Shown: in pieces, positions 1 through 13,300 of the stretch
Layout of the letters: each line of letters starts with the position of its first letter
How positions within the stretch are numbered: the first letter of the stretch is position 1
Assembly: GCA_037893225.1 (NCBI GenBank)
Contig: JAZGUH010000530.1
Span: 62,001-126,000, forward strand
DNA: 64,000 nt
Source: Hippasteria phrygiana
Lineage: Eukaryota > Echinodermata > Asteroidea > Valvatida > Goniasteridae
Reading direction: 5' to 3'
The notes under the pieces: model-generated
The model's input: only the letters and a program-made list of their open reading frames with translations
Database searches by the model: none
What the model was told of the DNA's origin: nothing
Program-made: the position numbers and the translations under genes

Positions 1-144
1 AGTTAAAACTTGTGGAGAAAATTCAAACCTCGCAATGTTTATTTTCTTTCCGGCCAACATCTGTGTGCATATTACCTTCTATTTATTGCTCCATGCCTGT
101 CAAATTCCCTGGGGTATGGACTTGCTTTACTCATTCATAATTGC
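1..144 (+). repeat. Partial satellite monomer at left edge
   Basis: This is the last 144 bp of a monomer, starting at monomer position 89. It has 90G, the type-4 right half (155G, 158T, 159A, 185C, 199G) and no deletion at 206/207. In the next two 9-mers the monomer before type 1 is type 9, which has 90T. So this left neighbour is not a plain continuation of the 9-mer, and a rearrangement or a different unit lies just outside the window. Confidence 0.95.
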
Positions 145-2228
145 ATGAAATATCAACCAAATTCAGTAATTTTGACATGTATGGATAGCTTAGATCTGGC
201 GCTACATGTTGCAATTATCGGCGGCTTCTTAGAGTTAAAACTTGTGGAGAAAATTCAAACCTCGCAATGTTTATTTTCTTTCCGGCCAACATCTGTGTGC
301 ATATTACCTTCTATTTATTGCTCCATGCCTGTCAAATTCCCTGGGGTATGACTTGCTTTACTCATTCATAATTGCATGAAATATCAACCAAATTCAGTAC
401 TTTGGACATGTATGGATAGCTTAGATCTGGCGCTACATGTTGCAATTATCGGCGGCTTCTTAGAGTTAACACTTGTGGAGAAAATTCAAACCTCGCAATG
501 TTTATTTTCTTCCCGGCCACCATCTGTGTGCAGATTACCTTCTATTTATTGCTCCATGCCTGTCAAATTCCCTAGGGTATGACTTGCTTTACTCATTCAT
601 AATTGCATGAAATATCAACCAAATTCAGTACTTTGGACATGTATCGATAGCTTAGATCTGGCGCTACATGTTGCAATTATCGGCGGCTTCTTAGAGTTAA
701 AACTTGTGGAGAAAATTCAAACCTCGCAATGTTTATTTTCTTTCCGGCCAACATCTGTGTACATGTTACCGTCTATTTATTGCTCCATGCATGTCAAATT
801 CCCTGGGGTATGGACTTGCTTTACTCATTCATAATTGCATGAAATATCAACCAAATTCAGTAATTTTGACATGTATGGATAGCTTAGATCTGGCGCTACA
901 TGTTGCAATTATCGGCGGCTTCTTAGAGTTAAAACTTGTGGAGAAAATTCAAACCTCGCAATGTTTATTTTCTTTCCGGCCAACATCTGTGTGCATATTA
1001 CCTTCTATTTATTGCTCCATGCCTGTCAAATTCCCTGGGGTATGGACTTGCTTTACTCATTCATAATTGCATGAAATATCAACCAAATTCAGTAATTTTG
1101 ACATGTATGGATAGCTTAGATCTAGCGCTACATGTTGCAATTATCGGCGGCTTCTTAGAGTTAAAACATGTGGAGAAAATTCAAACCTCGCAATGTTTAT
1201 TTTCTTTCCGGCCAACATCTGTGTACATGTTACCGTCTATTTATTGCTCCATGCATGTCAAATTCCCTGGGGTATGGACTTGCTTTACTCATTCATAATT
1301 GCATGAAATATCAACCAAATTCAGTACTTTGGACATGTATCGATAGCTTAGATCTGGCGCTACATGTTGCAATTATCGGCGGCTTCTTAGAGTTAAAACT
1401 TGTGGAGAAAATTCAAACCTCGCAATGTTTATTTTCTTCCCGGCCACCATCTGTGTGCAGATTACCTTTTATTTATTGCTCCATGCCTGTCAAATTCCCT
1501 AGGGTATGACTTGCTTTACTCATTCATAATTGCATGAAATATCAACCAAATTCAGTAATTTTGACATGTATGGATAGCTTAGATCTGGCGCTACATGTTG
1601 CAATCATCGGCGGCTTCTTAGAGTTAAAACTTGTGGAGAAAATTCAAACCTCGCAATGTTTATTTTCTTTCCGGCCAACATCTGTGTGCATATTACCTTC
1701 TATTTATTGCTCCATGCCTGTCAAATTCCCTGGGGTATGGACTTGCTCTACTCATTCATAATTGCATGAAATATCAACCAAATACAGTAATTTTGACATG
1801 TATGGATAGCTTAGATCTGGCGCTACATGTTGCAATCATCGGCGGCTTCCTAGAGTTAAAACTTGTGGAGAAAATTCAAACCTCGCAATGTTTATTTTCT
1901 TTCCGGCCAACATCTGTGTGCATATTACCTTCTATTTATTGCTCCATGCCTGTCAAATTCCCTAGGGTATGACTTGCTTTACTCATTCATAATTGCATGA
2001 AATATAAACCAAATACAGTAATTTTGACATGTATGGATAGCTTAGATCTGGCGCTACATGTTGCAATCATCGGCGGCTTCCTAGATTTAAAACTTGTGGA
2101 GAAAATTCAAACCTCGCAATGTTTATTTTCTTTCCGGCCAACATCTGTGTGCATATTACCTTCTATTTATTGCTCCATGCCTGTCAAATTCCCTGGGGTA
2201 TGGACTTGCTTTACTCATTCATAATTGC
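145..2228 (+). repeat. Higher-order repeat, 9-mer of 2084 bp, copy 1
   Basis: Monomers start at 145, 376, 607, 839, 1071, 1303, 1534, 1766 and 1997, with type order 1-2-3-4-5-6-7-8-9. Lengths are 231, 231, 232, 232, 232, 231, 232, 231 and 232, giving 2084 bp. The type 5 monomer carries an extra 54A (position 1124) that makes agcgct beside the BglII site. Type 6 (1303-1533) has a left half like types 3/10/11 and a right half like type 12, so it looks chimeric. The next 2084 bp repeat the same order and I saw no difference by eye. Confidence 0.96.
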
Positions 2229-4312
2229 ATGAAATATCAACCAAATTCAGTAATTTTGACATGTATGGATAGCTTAGATCTGGCGCTACATGTTGCAATT
2301 ATCGGCGGCTTCTTAGAGTTAAAACTTGTGGAGAAAATTCAAACCTCGCAATGTTTATTTTCTTTCCGGCCAACATCTGTGTGCATATTACCTTCTATTT
2401 ATTGCTCCATGCCTGTCAAATTCCCTGGGGTATGACTTGCTTTACTCATTCATAATTGCATGAAATATCAACCAAATTCAGTACTTTGGACATGTATGGA
2501 TAGCTTAGATCTGGCGCTACATGTTGCAATTATCGGCGGCTTCTTAGAGTTAACACTTGTGGAGAAAATTCAAACCTCGCAATGTTTATTTTCTTCCCGG
2601 CCACCATCTGTGTGCAGATTACCTTCTATTTATTGCTCCATGCCTGTCAAATTCCCTAGGGTATGACTTGCTTTACTCATTCATAATTGCATGAAATATC
2701 AACCAAATTCAGTACTTTGGACATGTATCGATAGCTTAGATCTGGCGCTACATGTTGCAATTATCGGCGGCTTCTTAGAGTTAAAACTTGTGGAGAAAAT
2801 TCAAACCTCGCAATGTTTATTTTCTTTCCGGCCAACATCTGTGTACATGTTACCGTCTATTTATTGCTCCATGCATGTCAAATTCCCTGGGGTATGGACT
2901 TGCTTTACTCATTCATAATTGCATGAAATATCAACCAAATTCAGTAATTTTGACATGTATGGATAGCTTAGATCTGGCGCTACATGTTGCAATTATCGGC
3001 GGCTTCTTAGAGTTAAAACTTGTGGAGAAAATTCAAACCTCGCAATGTTTATTTTCTTTCCGGCCAACATCTGTGTGCATATTACCTTCTATTTATTGCT
3101 CCATGCCTGTCAAATTCCCTGGGGTATGGACTTGCTTTACTCATTCATAATTGCATGAAATATCAACCAAATTCAGTAATTTTGACATGTATGGATAGCT
3201 TAGATCTAGCGCTACATGTTGCAATTATCGGCGGCTTCTTAGAGTTAAAACATGTGGAGAAAATTCAAACCTCGCAATGTTTATTTTCTTTCCGGCCAAC
3301 ATCTGTGTACATGTTACCGTCTATTTATTGCTCCATGCATGTCAAATTCCCTGGGGTATGGACTTGCTTTACTCATTCATAATTGCATGAAATATCAACC
3401 AAATTCAGTACTTTGGACATGTATCGATAGCTTAGATCTGGCGCTACATGTTGCAATTATCGGCGGCTTCTTAGAGTTAAAACTTGTGGAGAAAATTCAA
3501 ACCTCGCAATGTTTATTTTCTTCCCGGCCACCATCTGTGTGCAGATTACCTTTTATTTATTGCTCCATGCCTGTCAAATTCCCTAGGGTATGACTTGCTT
3601 TACTCATTCATAATTGCATGAAATATCAACCAAATTCAGTAATTTTGACATGTATGGATAGCTTAGATCTGGCGCTACATGTTGCAATCATCGGCGGCTT
3701 CTTAGAGTTAAAACTTGTGGAGAAAATTCAAACCTCGCAATGTTTATTTTCTTTCCGGCCAACATCTGTGTGCATATTACCTTCTATTTATTGCTCCATG
3801 CCTGTCAAATTCCCTGGGGTATGGACTTGCTCTACTCATTCATAATTGCATGAAATATCAACCAAATACAGTAATTTTGACATGTATGGATAGCTTAGAT
3901 CTGGCGCTACATGTTGCAATCATCGGCGGCTTCCTAGAGTTAAAACTTGTGGAGAAAATTCAAACCTCGCAATGTTTATTTTCTTTCCGGCCAACATCTG
4001 TGTGCATATTACCTTCTATTTATTGCTCCATGCCTGTCAAATTCCCTAGGGTATGACTTGCTTTACTCATTCATAATTGCATGAAATATAAACCAAATAC
4101 AGTAATTTTGACATGTATGGATAGCTTAGATCTGGCGCTACATGTTGCAATCATCGGCGGCTTCCTAGATTTAAAACTTGTGGAGAAAATTCAAACCTCG
4201 CAATGTTTATTTTCTTTCCGGCCAACATCTGTGTGCATATTACCTTCTATTTATTGCTCCATGCCTGTCAAATTCCCTGGGGTATGGACTTGCTTTACTC
4301 ATTCATAATTGC
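2229..4312 (+). repeat. Higher-order repeat, 9-mer of 2084 bp, copy 2
   Basis: Monomers start at 2229, 2460, 2691, 2923, 3155, 3387, 3618, 3850 and 4081, with type order 1-2-3-4-5-6-7-8-9, each exactly 2084 bp downstream of its partner in copy 1. The private 54A in type 5 is kept. Near-identity between copies, against several differences between neighbouring monomers, is the defining property of a higher-order repeat. It indicates that the two copies arose by a recent duplication of the whole 2084-bp unit. Confidence 0.96.
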
Positions 4313-7300
4313 ATGAAATATCAACCAAATTCAGTAATTTTGACATGTATGGATAGCTTAGATCTGGCGCTACATGTTGCAATTATCGGCGGCTTCTTAG
4401 AGTTAAAACTTGTGGAGAAAATTCAAACCTCGCAATGTTTATTTTCTTTCCGGCCAACATCTGTGTGCATATTACCTTCTATTTATTGCTCCATGCCTGT
4501 CAAATTCCCTGGGGTATGACTTGCTTTACTCATTCATAATTGCATGAAATATCAACCAAATTCAGTACTTTGGACATGTATGGATAGCTTAGATCTGGCG
4601 CTACATGTTGCAATTATCGGCGGCTTCTTAGAGTTAACACTTGTGGAGAAAATTCAAACCTCGCAATGTTTATTTTCTTCCCGGCCACCATCTGTGTGCA
4701 GATTACCTTCTATTTATTGCTCCATGCCTGTCAAATTCCCTAGGGTATGACTTGCTTTACTCATTCATAATTGCATGAAATATCAACCAAATTCAGTACT
4801 TTGGACATGTATCGATAGCTTAGATCTGGCGCTACATGTTGCAATTATCGGCGGCTTCTTAGAGTTAAAACTTGTGGAGAAAATTCAAACCTCGCAATGT
4901 TTATTTTCTTTCCGGCCAACATCTGTGTGCATATTACCTTCTATTTATTGCTCCATGCCTGTCAAATTCCCTGGGGTATGGACTTGCTTTACTCATTCAT
5001 AATTGCATGAAATATCAACCAAATTCAGTAATTTTGACATGTATGGATAGCTTAGATCTAGCGCTACATGTTGCAATTATCGGCGGCTTCTTAGAGTTAA
5101 AACATGTGGAGAAAATTCAAACCTCGCAATGTTTATTTTCTTTCCGGCCAACATCTGTGTACATGTTACCGTCTATTTATTGCTCCATGCATGTCAAATT
5201 CCCTGGGGTATGGACTTGCTTTACTCATTCATAATTGCATGAAATATCAACCAAATTCAGTACTTTGGACATGTATCGATAGCTTAGATCTGGCGCTACA
5301 TGTTGCAATTATCGGCGGCTTCTTAGAGTTAACACTTGTGGAGAAAATTCAAACCTCGCAATGTTTATTTTCTTTCCGGCCAACATCTGTGTACATGTTA
5401 CCGTCTATTTATTGCTCCATGCATGTCAAATTCCCTGGGGTATGGACTTGCTTTACTCATTCATAATTGCATGAAATATCAACCAAATTCAGTACTTTGG
5501 ACATGTATGGATAGCTTAGATCTGGCGCTACATGTTGCAATTATCGGCGGCTTCTTAGAGTTAACACTTGTGGAGAAAATTCAAACCTCGCAATGTTTAT
5601 TTTCTTCCCGGCCACCATCTGTGTGCAGATTACCTTCTATTTATTGCTCCATGCCTGTCAAATTCCCTAGGGTATGACTTGCTTTACTCATTCATAATTG
5701 CATGAAATATCAACCAAATTCAGTACTTTGGACATGTATCGATAGCTTAGATCTGGCGCTACATGTTGCAATTATCGGCGGCTTCTTAGAGTTAAAACTT
5801 GTGGAGAAAATTCAAACCTCGCAATGTTTATTTTCTTTCCGGCCAACATCTGTGTACATGTTACCGTCTATTTATTGCTCCATGCATGTCAAATTCCCTG
5901 GGGTATGGACTTGCTTTACTCATTCATAATTGCATGAAATATCAACCAAATTCAGTAATTTTGACATGTATGGATAGTTTAGATCTGGCGCTACATGTTG
6001 CAATTATCGGCGGCTTCTTAGAGTTAAAACTTGTGGAGAAAATTCAAACCTCGCAATGTTTATTTTCTTTCCGGCCAACATCTGTGTACATGTTACCGTC
6101 TATTTATTGCTCCATGCATGTCAAATTCCCGAGGGTATGACTTGCTTTACTCATTCATAATTGCATGAAATATAAACCAAATACAGTAATTTTGACATGT
6201 ATGGATAGCTTAGATCTGGCGCTACATGTTGCAATCATCGGCGGCTTCCTAGAGTTAAAACCTGTGGAGAAAATTCAAACCTCGCAATGTTTATTTTCTT
6301 TCCGGCCAACATCTGTGTACATGTTACCGTCTATTTATTGCTCCATGCATGTCAAATTCCCTGGGGTATGGACTTGCTTTACTCATTCATAATTGCATGA
6401 AATATCAACCAAATTCAGTACTTTGGACATGTATCGATAGCTTAGATCTGGCGCTACATGTTGCAATTATCGGCGGCTTCTTAGAGTTAACACTTGTGGA
6501 GAAAATTCAAACCTCGCAATGTTTATTTTCTTTCCGGCCAACATCTGTGTACATGTTACCGTCTATTTATTGCTCCATGCATGTCAAATTCCCTGGGGTA
6601 TGGACTTGCTTTACTCATTCATAATTGCATGAAATATCAACCAAATTCAGTACTTTGGACATGTATGGATAGCTTAGATCTGGCGCTACATGTTGCAATT
6701 ATCGGCGGCTTCTTAGAGTTAACACTTGTGGAGAAAATTCAAACCTCGCAATGTTTATTTTCTTCCCGGCCACCATCTGTGTGCAGATTACCTTCTATTT
6801 ATTGCTCCATGCCTGTCAAATTCCCTAGGGTATGACTTGCTTTACTCATTCATAATTGCATGAAATATCAACCAAATTCAGTACTTTGGACATGTATCGA
6901 TAGCTTAGATCTGGCGCTACATGTTGCAATTATCGGCGGCTTCTTAGAGTTAAAACTTGTGGAGAAAATTCAAACCTCGCAATGTTTATTTTCTTTCCGG
7001 CCAACATCTGTGTACATGTTACCGTCTATTTATTGCTCCATGCATGTCAAATTCCCTGGGGTATGGACTTGCTTTACTCATTCATAATTGCATGAAATAT
7101 CAACCAAATTCAGTAATTTTGACATGTATGGATAGCTTAGATCTGGCGCTACATGTTGCAATTATCGGCGGCTTCTTAGAGTTAAAACTTGTGGAGAAAA
7201 TTCAAACCTCGCAATGTTTATTTTCTTTCCGGCCAACATCTGTGTGCATATTACCTTCTATTTATTGCTCCATGCCTGTCAAATTCCCTGGGGTATGGAC

Positions 7301-10300
7301 TTGCTTTACTCATTCATAATTGCATGAAATATCAACCAAATTCAGTAATTTTGACATGTATGGATAGCTTAGATCTGGCGCTACATGTTGCAATTATCGG
7401 CGGCTTCTTAGAGTTAAAACATGTGGAGAAAATTCAAACCTCGCAATGTTTATTTTCTTTCCGGCCAACATCTGTGTACATGTTACCGTCTATTTATTGC
7501 TCCATGCATGTCAAATTCCCTGGGGTATGGACTTGCTTTACTCATTCATAATTGCATGAAATATCAACCAAATTCAGTACTTTGGACATGTATCGATAGC
7601 TTAGATCTGGCGCTACATGTTGCAATTATCGGCGGCTTCTTAGAGTTAACACTTGTGGAGAAAATTCAAACCTCGCAATGTTTATTTTCTTTCCGGCCAA
7701 CATCTGTGTACATGTTACCGTCTATTTATTGCTCCATGCATGTCAAATTCCCTGGGGTATGGACTTGCTTTACTCATTCATAATTGCATGAAATATCAAC
7801 CAAATTCAGTACTTTGGACATGTATCGATAGCTTAGATCTGGCGCTACATGTTGCAATTATCGGCGGCTTCTTAGAGTTAACACTTGTGGAGAAAATTCA
7901 AACCTCGCAATGTTTATTTTCTTTCCGGCCAACATCTGTGTACAGATTACCTTTTATTTATTGCTCCATGCCTGTCAAATTCCCTAGGGTATGACTTGCT
8001 TTACTCATTCATAATTGCATGAAATATCAACCAAATTCAGTAATTTTGACATGTATGGATAGCTTAGATCTGGCGCTACATGTTGCAATTATCGGCGGCT
8101 TCTTAGAGTTAAAACTTGTGGAGAAAATTCAAACCTCGCAATGTTTATTTTCTTTCCGGCCAACATCTGTGTGCATATTACCTTATATTTATTGCTCCAT
8201 GCCTGTCAAATTCCCTGGGGTATGGACTTGCTTTACTCATTCATAATTGCATGAAATATCAACCAAATTCAGTACTTTGGACATGTATCGATAGCTTAGA
8301 TCTGGCGCTACATGTTGCAATTATCGGCGGCTTCTTAGAGTTAACACTTGTGGAGAAAATTCAAACCTCGCAATGTTTATTTTCTTTCCGGCCAACATCT
8401 GTGTACATGTTACCGTCTATTTATTGCTCCATGCATGTCAAATTCCCTGGGGTATGGACTTGCTTTACTCATTCATAATTGCATGAAATATCAACCAAAT
8501 TCAGTACTTTGGACATGTATCGATAGCTTAGATCTGGCGCTACATGTTGCAATTATCGGCGGCTTCTTAGAGTTAACACTTGTGGAGAAAATTCAAACCT
8601 CGCAATGTTTATTTTCTTTCCGGCCAACATCTGTGTACAGATTACCTTTTATTTATTGCTCCATGCCTGTCAAATTCCCTAGGGTATGACTTGCTTTACT
8701 CATTCATAATTGCATGAAATATCAACCAAATTCAGTAATTTTGACATGTATGGATAGCTTAGATCTGGCGCTACATGTTGCAATTATCGGCGGCTTCTTA
8801 GAGTTAAAACTTGTGGAGAAAATTCAAACCTCGCAATGTTTATTTTCTTCCCGGCCACCATCTGTGTGCAGATTACCTTTTATTTATTGCTCCATGCCTG
8901 TCAAATTCCCTAGGGTATGACTTGCTTTACTCATTCATAATTGCATGAAATATCAACCAAATTCAGTAATTTTGACATGTATGGATAGCTTAGATCTGGC
9001 GCTACATGTTGCAATCATCGGCGGCTTCTTAGAGTTAAAACTTGTTGAGAAAATTCAAACCTCGCAATGTTTATTTTCTTTCCGGCCAACATCTGTGTGC
9101 ATATTACCTTCTATTTATTGCTCCATGCCTGTCAAATTCCCTGGGGTATGGACTTGCTCTACTCATTCATAATTGCATGAAATATCAACCAAATACAGTA
9201 ATTTTGACATGTATGGATAGCTTAGATCTGGCGCTACATGTTGCAATCATCGGCGGCTTCCTAGAGTTAAAACTTGTGGAGAAAATTCAAACCTCGCAAT
9301 GTTTATTTTCTTTCCGGCCAACATCTGTGTGCATATTACCTTCTATTTATTGCTCCATGCCTGTCAAATTCCCTAGGGTATGACTTGCTTTACTCATTCA
9401 TAATTGCATGAAATATAAACCAAATACAGTAATTTTGACATGTATGGATAGCTTAGATCTGGCGCTACATGTTGCAATTATCGGCGGCTTCTTAGAGTTA
9501 AAACTTGTGGAGAAAATTCAAACCTCGCAATGTTTATTTTCTTTCCGGCCAACATCTGTGTACATGTTACCGTCTATTTATTGCTCCATGCATGTCAAAT
9601 TCCCTAGGGTATGGACTTGCTTTACTCATTCATAATTGCATGAAATATCAACCAAATTCAGTAATTTTGACATGTATGGATAGCTTAGATCTGGCGCTAC
9701 ATGTTGCAATTATCGGCGGCTTCTTAGAGTTAAAACTTGTGGAGAGAATTCAAACCTCGCAATGTTTATTTTCTTTCCGGCCAACATCTGTGTGCATATT
9801 ACCTTCTATTTATTGCTCCATGCCTGTCAAATTCCCTGGGGTATGGACTTGCTTTACTCATTCATAATTGCATGAAATATCAACCAAATTCAGTAATTTT
9901 GACATGTATGGATAGCTTAGATCTGGCGCTACATATTGCAATTATCGGCGGCTTCTTAGAGTTAAAACTTGTGGAGAAAATTCAAACCTCGCAATGTTTA
10001 TTTTCTTTCCGGCCAACATCTGTGTACATGTTACCGTCTATTTATTGCTCCATGCATGTCAAATTCCCTGGGGTATGGACTTGCTTTACTCATTCATAAT
10101 TGCATGAAATATCAACCAAATTCAGTACTTTGGACATGTATCGAGAGCTTAGATCTGGCGCTACATGTTGCAATTATCGGCGGCTTCTTAGAGTTAACAC
10201 TTGTGGAGAAAATTCAAACCTCGCAATGTTTATTTTCTTTCCGGCCAACATCTGTGTACATGTTACCGTCTATTTATTGCTCCATGCCTGTCAAATTCCC

Positions 10301-10335
10301 TGGGGTATGGACTTGCTTTACTCATTCATAATTGC
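4313..10335 (+). repeat. Rearranged derivatives of the 9-mer, 26 monomers
   Basis: Type order from 4313 is 1-2-(3/4 chimera)-5-10-2-3-17-(13-like)-10-2-3-4-5-10-11-4-10-11-12-7-8-13-4-14-15. The first four monomers repeat the start of the 9-mer but are one monomer short, because 4775-5006 joins a type 3 left half to a type 4 right half. After that, cassettes 10-2-3 and 10-11 recur without one fixed period. Singular variants include 198G at 6131, a C at monomer position 98 in the 6165 unit, and a type 13 monomer at 9408 that has 199A but no deletion (232 bp). Rearranged, irregular order of this kind is typical of the margin of a homogenised HOR block. Confidence 0.93.
4775..5006 (+). repeat. 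Chimeric monomer, type 3 left half and type 4 right half
   Basis: The monomer has 25C, 29G and 39C (type 3) but 155G, 158T, 159A, 165T and 185C (type 4). It sits exactly where types 3 and 4 should be adjacent (1-2-[3/4]-5), and one monomer is missing. The junction lies between monomer positions 39 and 155. This is the signature of unequal crossover, or deletion between out-of-register neighbours, inside homologous monomers. Confidence 0.85.
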
Positions 10336-13300
10336 ATGAAATATCAACCAAATTCAGTAATTTTGACATGTATGGATAGCTTAGATCTGGCGCTACATGT
10401 TGCAATTATCGGCGGCTTCTTAGAGTTAAAACTTGTGGAGAAAATTCAAACCTCGCAATGTTTATTTTCTTTCCGGCCAACATCTGTGTACATGTAACCG
10501 TCTATTTATTGCTCCATGCATGTCAAATTCCCTGGGGTATGGACTTGCTTTACTCATTCATAATTGCATGAAATATCAACCAAATTCAGTAATTTTGACA
10601 TGTATGGATAGCTTAGATCTGGCGCTACATGTTGCAATTATCGGCGGCTTCTTAGAGTTAAAACTTGTGGAGAAAATTCAAACCTCGCAATGTTTATTTT
10701 CTTTCCGGCCAACATCTGTGTGCATATTACCTTCTATTTATTGCTCCATGCCTGCCAAATTCCCTGGGGTATGGACTTGCTTTACTCATTCATAATTGCA
10801 TGAAATATCAACCAAATTCAGTAATTTTGACATGTATGGATAGCTTAGATCTGGCGCTACATGTTGCAATTATCGGCGGCTTCTTAGAGTTAAAACTTGT
10901 GGAGAAAATTCAAACCTCGCAATGTTTATTTTCTTTCCGGCCAACATCTGTGTACATGTTACCGTCTATTTATTGCTCCATGCATGTCAAATTCCCTGGG
11001 GTATGGACTTGCTTTACTCATTCATAATTGCATGAAATATCAACCAAATTCAGTACTTTGGACATGTATCGATAGCTTAGATCTGGCGCTACATGTTGCA
11101 ATTATCGGCGGCTTCTTAGAGTTAACACTTGTGGAGAAAATTCAAACCTCGCAATGTTTATTTTCTTTCCGGCCAACATCTGTGTACATGTTACCGTCTA
11201 TTTATTGCTCCATGCATGTCAAATTCCCTGGGGTATGGACTTGCTTTACTCATTCATAATTGCATGAAATATCAACCAAATTCAGTACTTTGGACATGTA
11301 TCGATAGCTTAGATCTGGCGCTACATGTTGCAATTATCGGCGGCTTCTTAGAGTTAACACTTGTGGAGAAAATTCAAACCTCGCAATGTTTATTTTCTTT
11401 CCGGCCAACATCTGTGTACAGATTACCTTTTATTTATTGCTCCATGCCTGTCAAATTCCCTAGGGTATGACTTGCTTTACTCATTCATAATTGCATGAAA
11501 TATCAACCAAATTCAGTAATTTTGACATGTATGGATAGCTTAGATCTGGCGCTACATGTTGCAATTATCGGCGGCTTCTTAGAGTTAAAACTTGTGGAGA
11601 AAATTCAAACCTCGCAATGTTTATTTTCTTCCCGGCCACCATCTGTGTGCAGATTACCTTTTATTTATTGCTCCATGCCTGTCAAATTCCCTAGGGTATG
11701 ACTTGCTTTACTCATTCATAATTGCATGAAATATCAACCAAATTCAGTAATTTTGACATGTATGGATAGCTTAGATCTGGCGCTACATGTTGCAATCATC
11801 GGCGGCTTCTTAGAGTTAAAACTTGTGGAGAAAATTCAAACCTCGCAATGTTTATTTTCTTTCCGGCCAACATCTGTGTGCATATTACCTTCTATTTATT
11901 GCTCCATGCCTGTCAAATTCCCTGGGGTATGGACTTGCTCTACTCATTCATAATTGCATGAAATATCAACCAAATACAGTAATTTTGACATGTATGGATA
12001 GCTTAGATCTGGCGCTACATGTTGCAATCATCGGCGGCTTCCTAGAGTTAAAACTTGTGGAGAAAATTCAAACCTCGCAATGTTTATTTTCTTTCCGGCC
12101 AACATCTGTGTGCAGATTACCTTCTATTTATTGCTCCATGCCTGTCAAATTCCCTAGGGTATGACTTGCTTTACTCATTCATAATTGCATGAAATATAAA
12201 CCAAATACAGTAATTTTGACATGTATGGATAGCTTAGATCTGGCGCTACATGTTGCAATCATCGGCGGCTTCCTAGATTTAAAACTTGTGGAGAAAATTC
12301 AAACCTCGCAATGTTTATTTTCTTTCCGGCCAACATCTGTGTGCATATTACCTTCTATTTATTGCTCCATGCCTGTCAAATTCCCTGGGGTATGGACTTG
12401 CTTTACTCATTCATAATTGCATGAAATATCAACCAAATTCAGTAATTTTGACATGTATGGATAGCTTAGATCTGGCGCTACATGTTGCAATTATCGGCGG
12501 CTTCTTAGAGTTAAAACTTGTGGAGAAAATTCAAACCTCGCAATGTTTATTTTCTTTCCGGCCAACATCTGTGTACATGTTACCGTCTATTTATTGCTCC
12601 ATGCATGTCAAATTCCCTAGGGTATGACTTGCTTTACTCATTCATAATTGCATGAAATATCAACCAAATTCAGTAATTTTGACATGTATGGATAGCTTAG
12701 ATCTGGCGCTACATGTTGCAATTATCGGCGGCTTCTTAGAGTTAAAACTTGTGGAGAAAATTCAAACCTCGCAATGTTTATTTTCTTCCCGGCCACCATC
12801 TGTGTGCAGATTACCTTTTATTTATTGCTCCATGCCTGTCAAATTCCCTAGGGTATGACTTGCTTTACTCATTCATAATTGCATGAAATATCAACCAAAT
12901 TCAGTAATTTTGACATGTATGGATAGCTTAGATCTGGCGCTACATGTTGCAATCATCGGCGGCTTCTTAGAGTTAAAACTTGTGGAGAAAATTCAAACCT
13001 CGCAATGTTTATTTTCTTTCCGGCCAACATCTGTGTGCATATTACCTTCTATTTATTGCTCCATGCCTGTCAAATTCCCTGGGGTATGGACTTGCTCTAC
13101 TCATTCATAATTGCATGAAATATCAACCAAATACAGTAATTTTGACATGTATGGATAGCTTAGATCTGGCGCTACATGTTGCAATCATCGGCGGCTTCCT
13201 AGAGTTAAAACTTGTGGAGAAAATTCAAACCTCGCAATGTTTATTTTCTTTCCGGCCAACATCTGTGTGCATATTACCTTCTATTTATTGCTCCATGCCT

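Noticed and set aside
10100..10339. An extra 79-codon frame in an unusual register
   Set aside because: It appears only because one substitution near 10144 (tatcgagag in place of tatcgatag) removes a stop codon. It is a single accident within the satellite.
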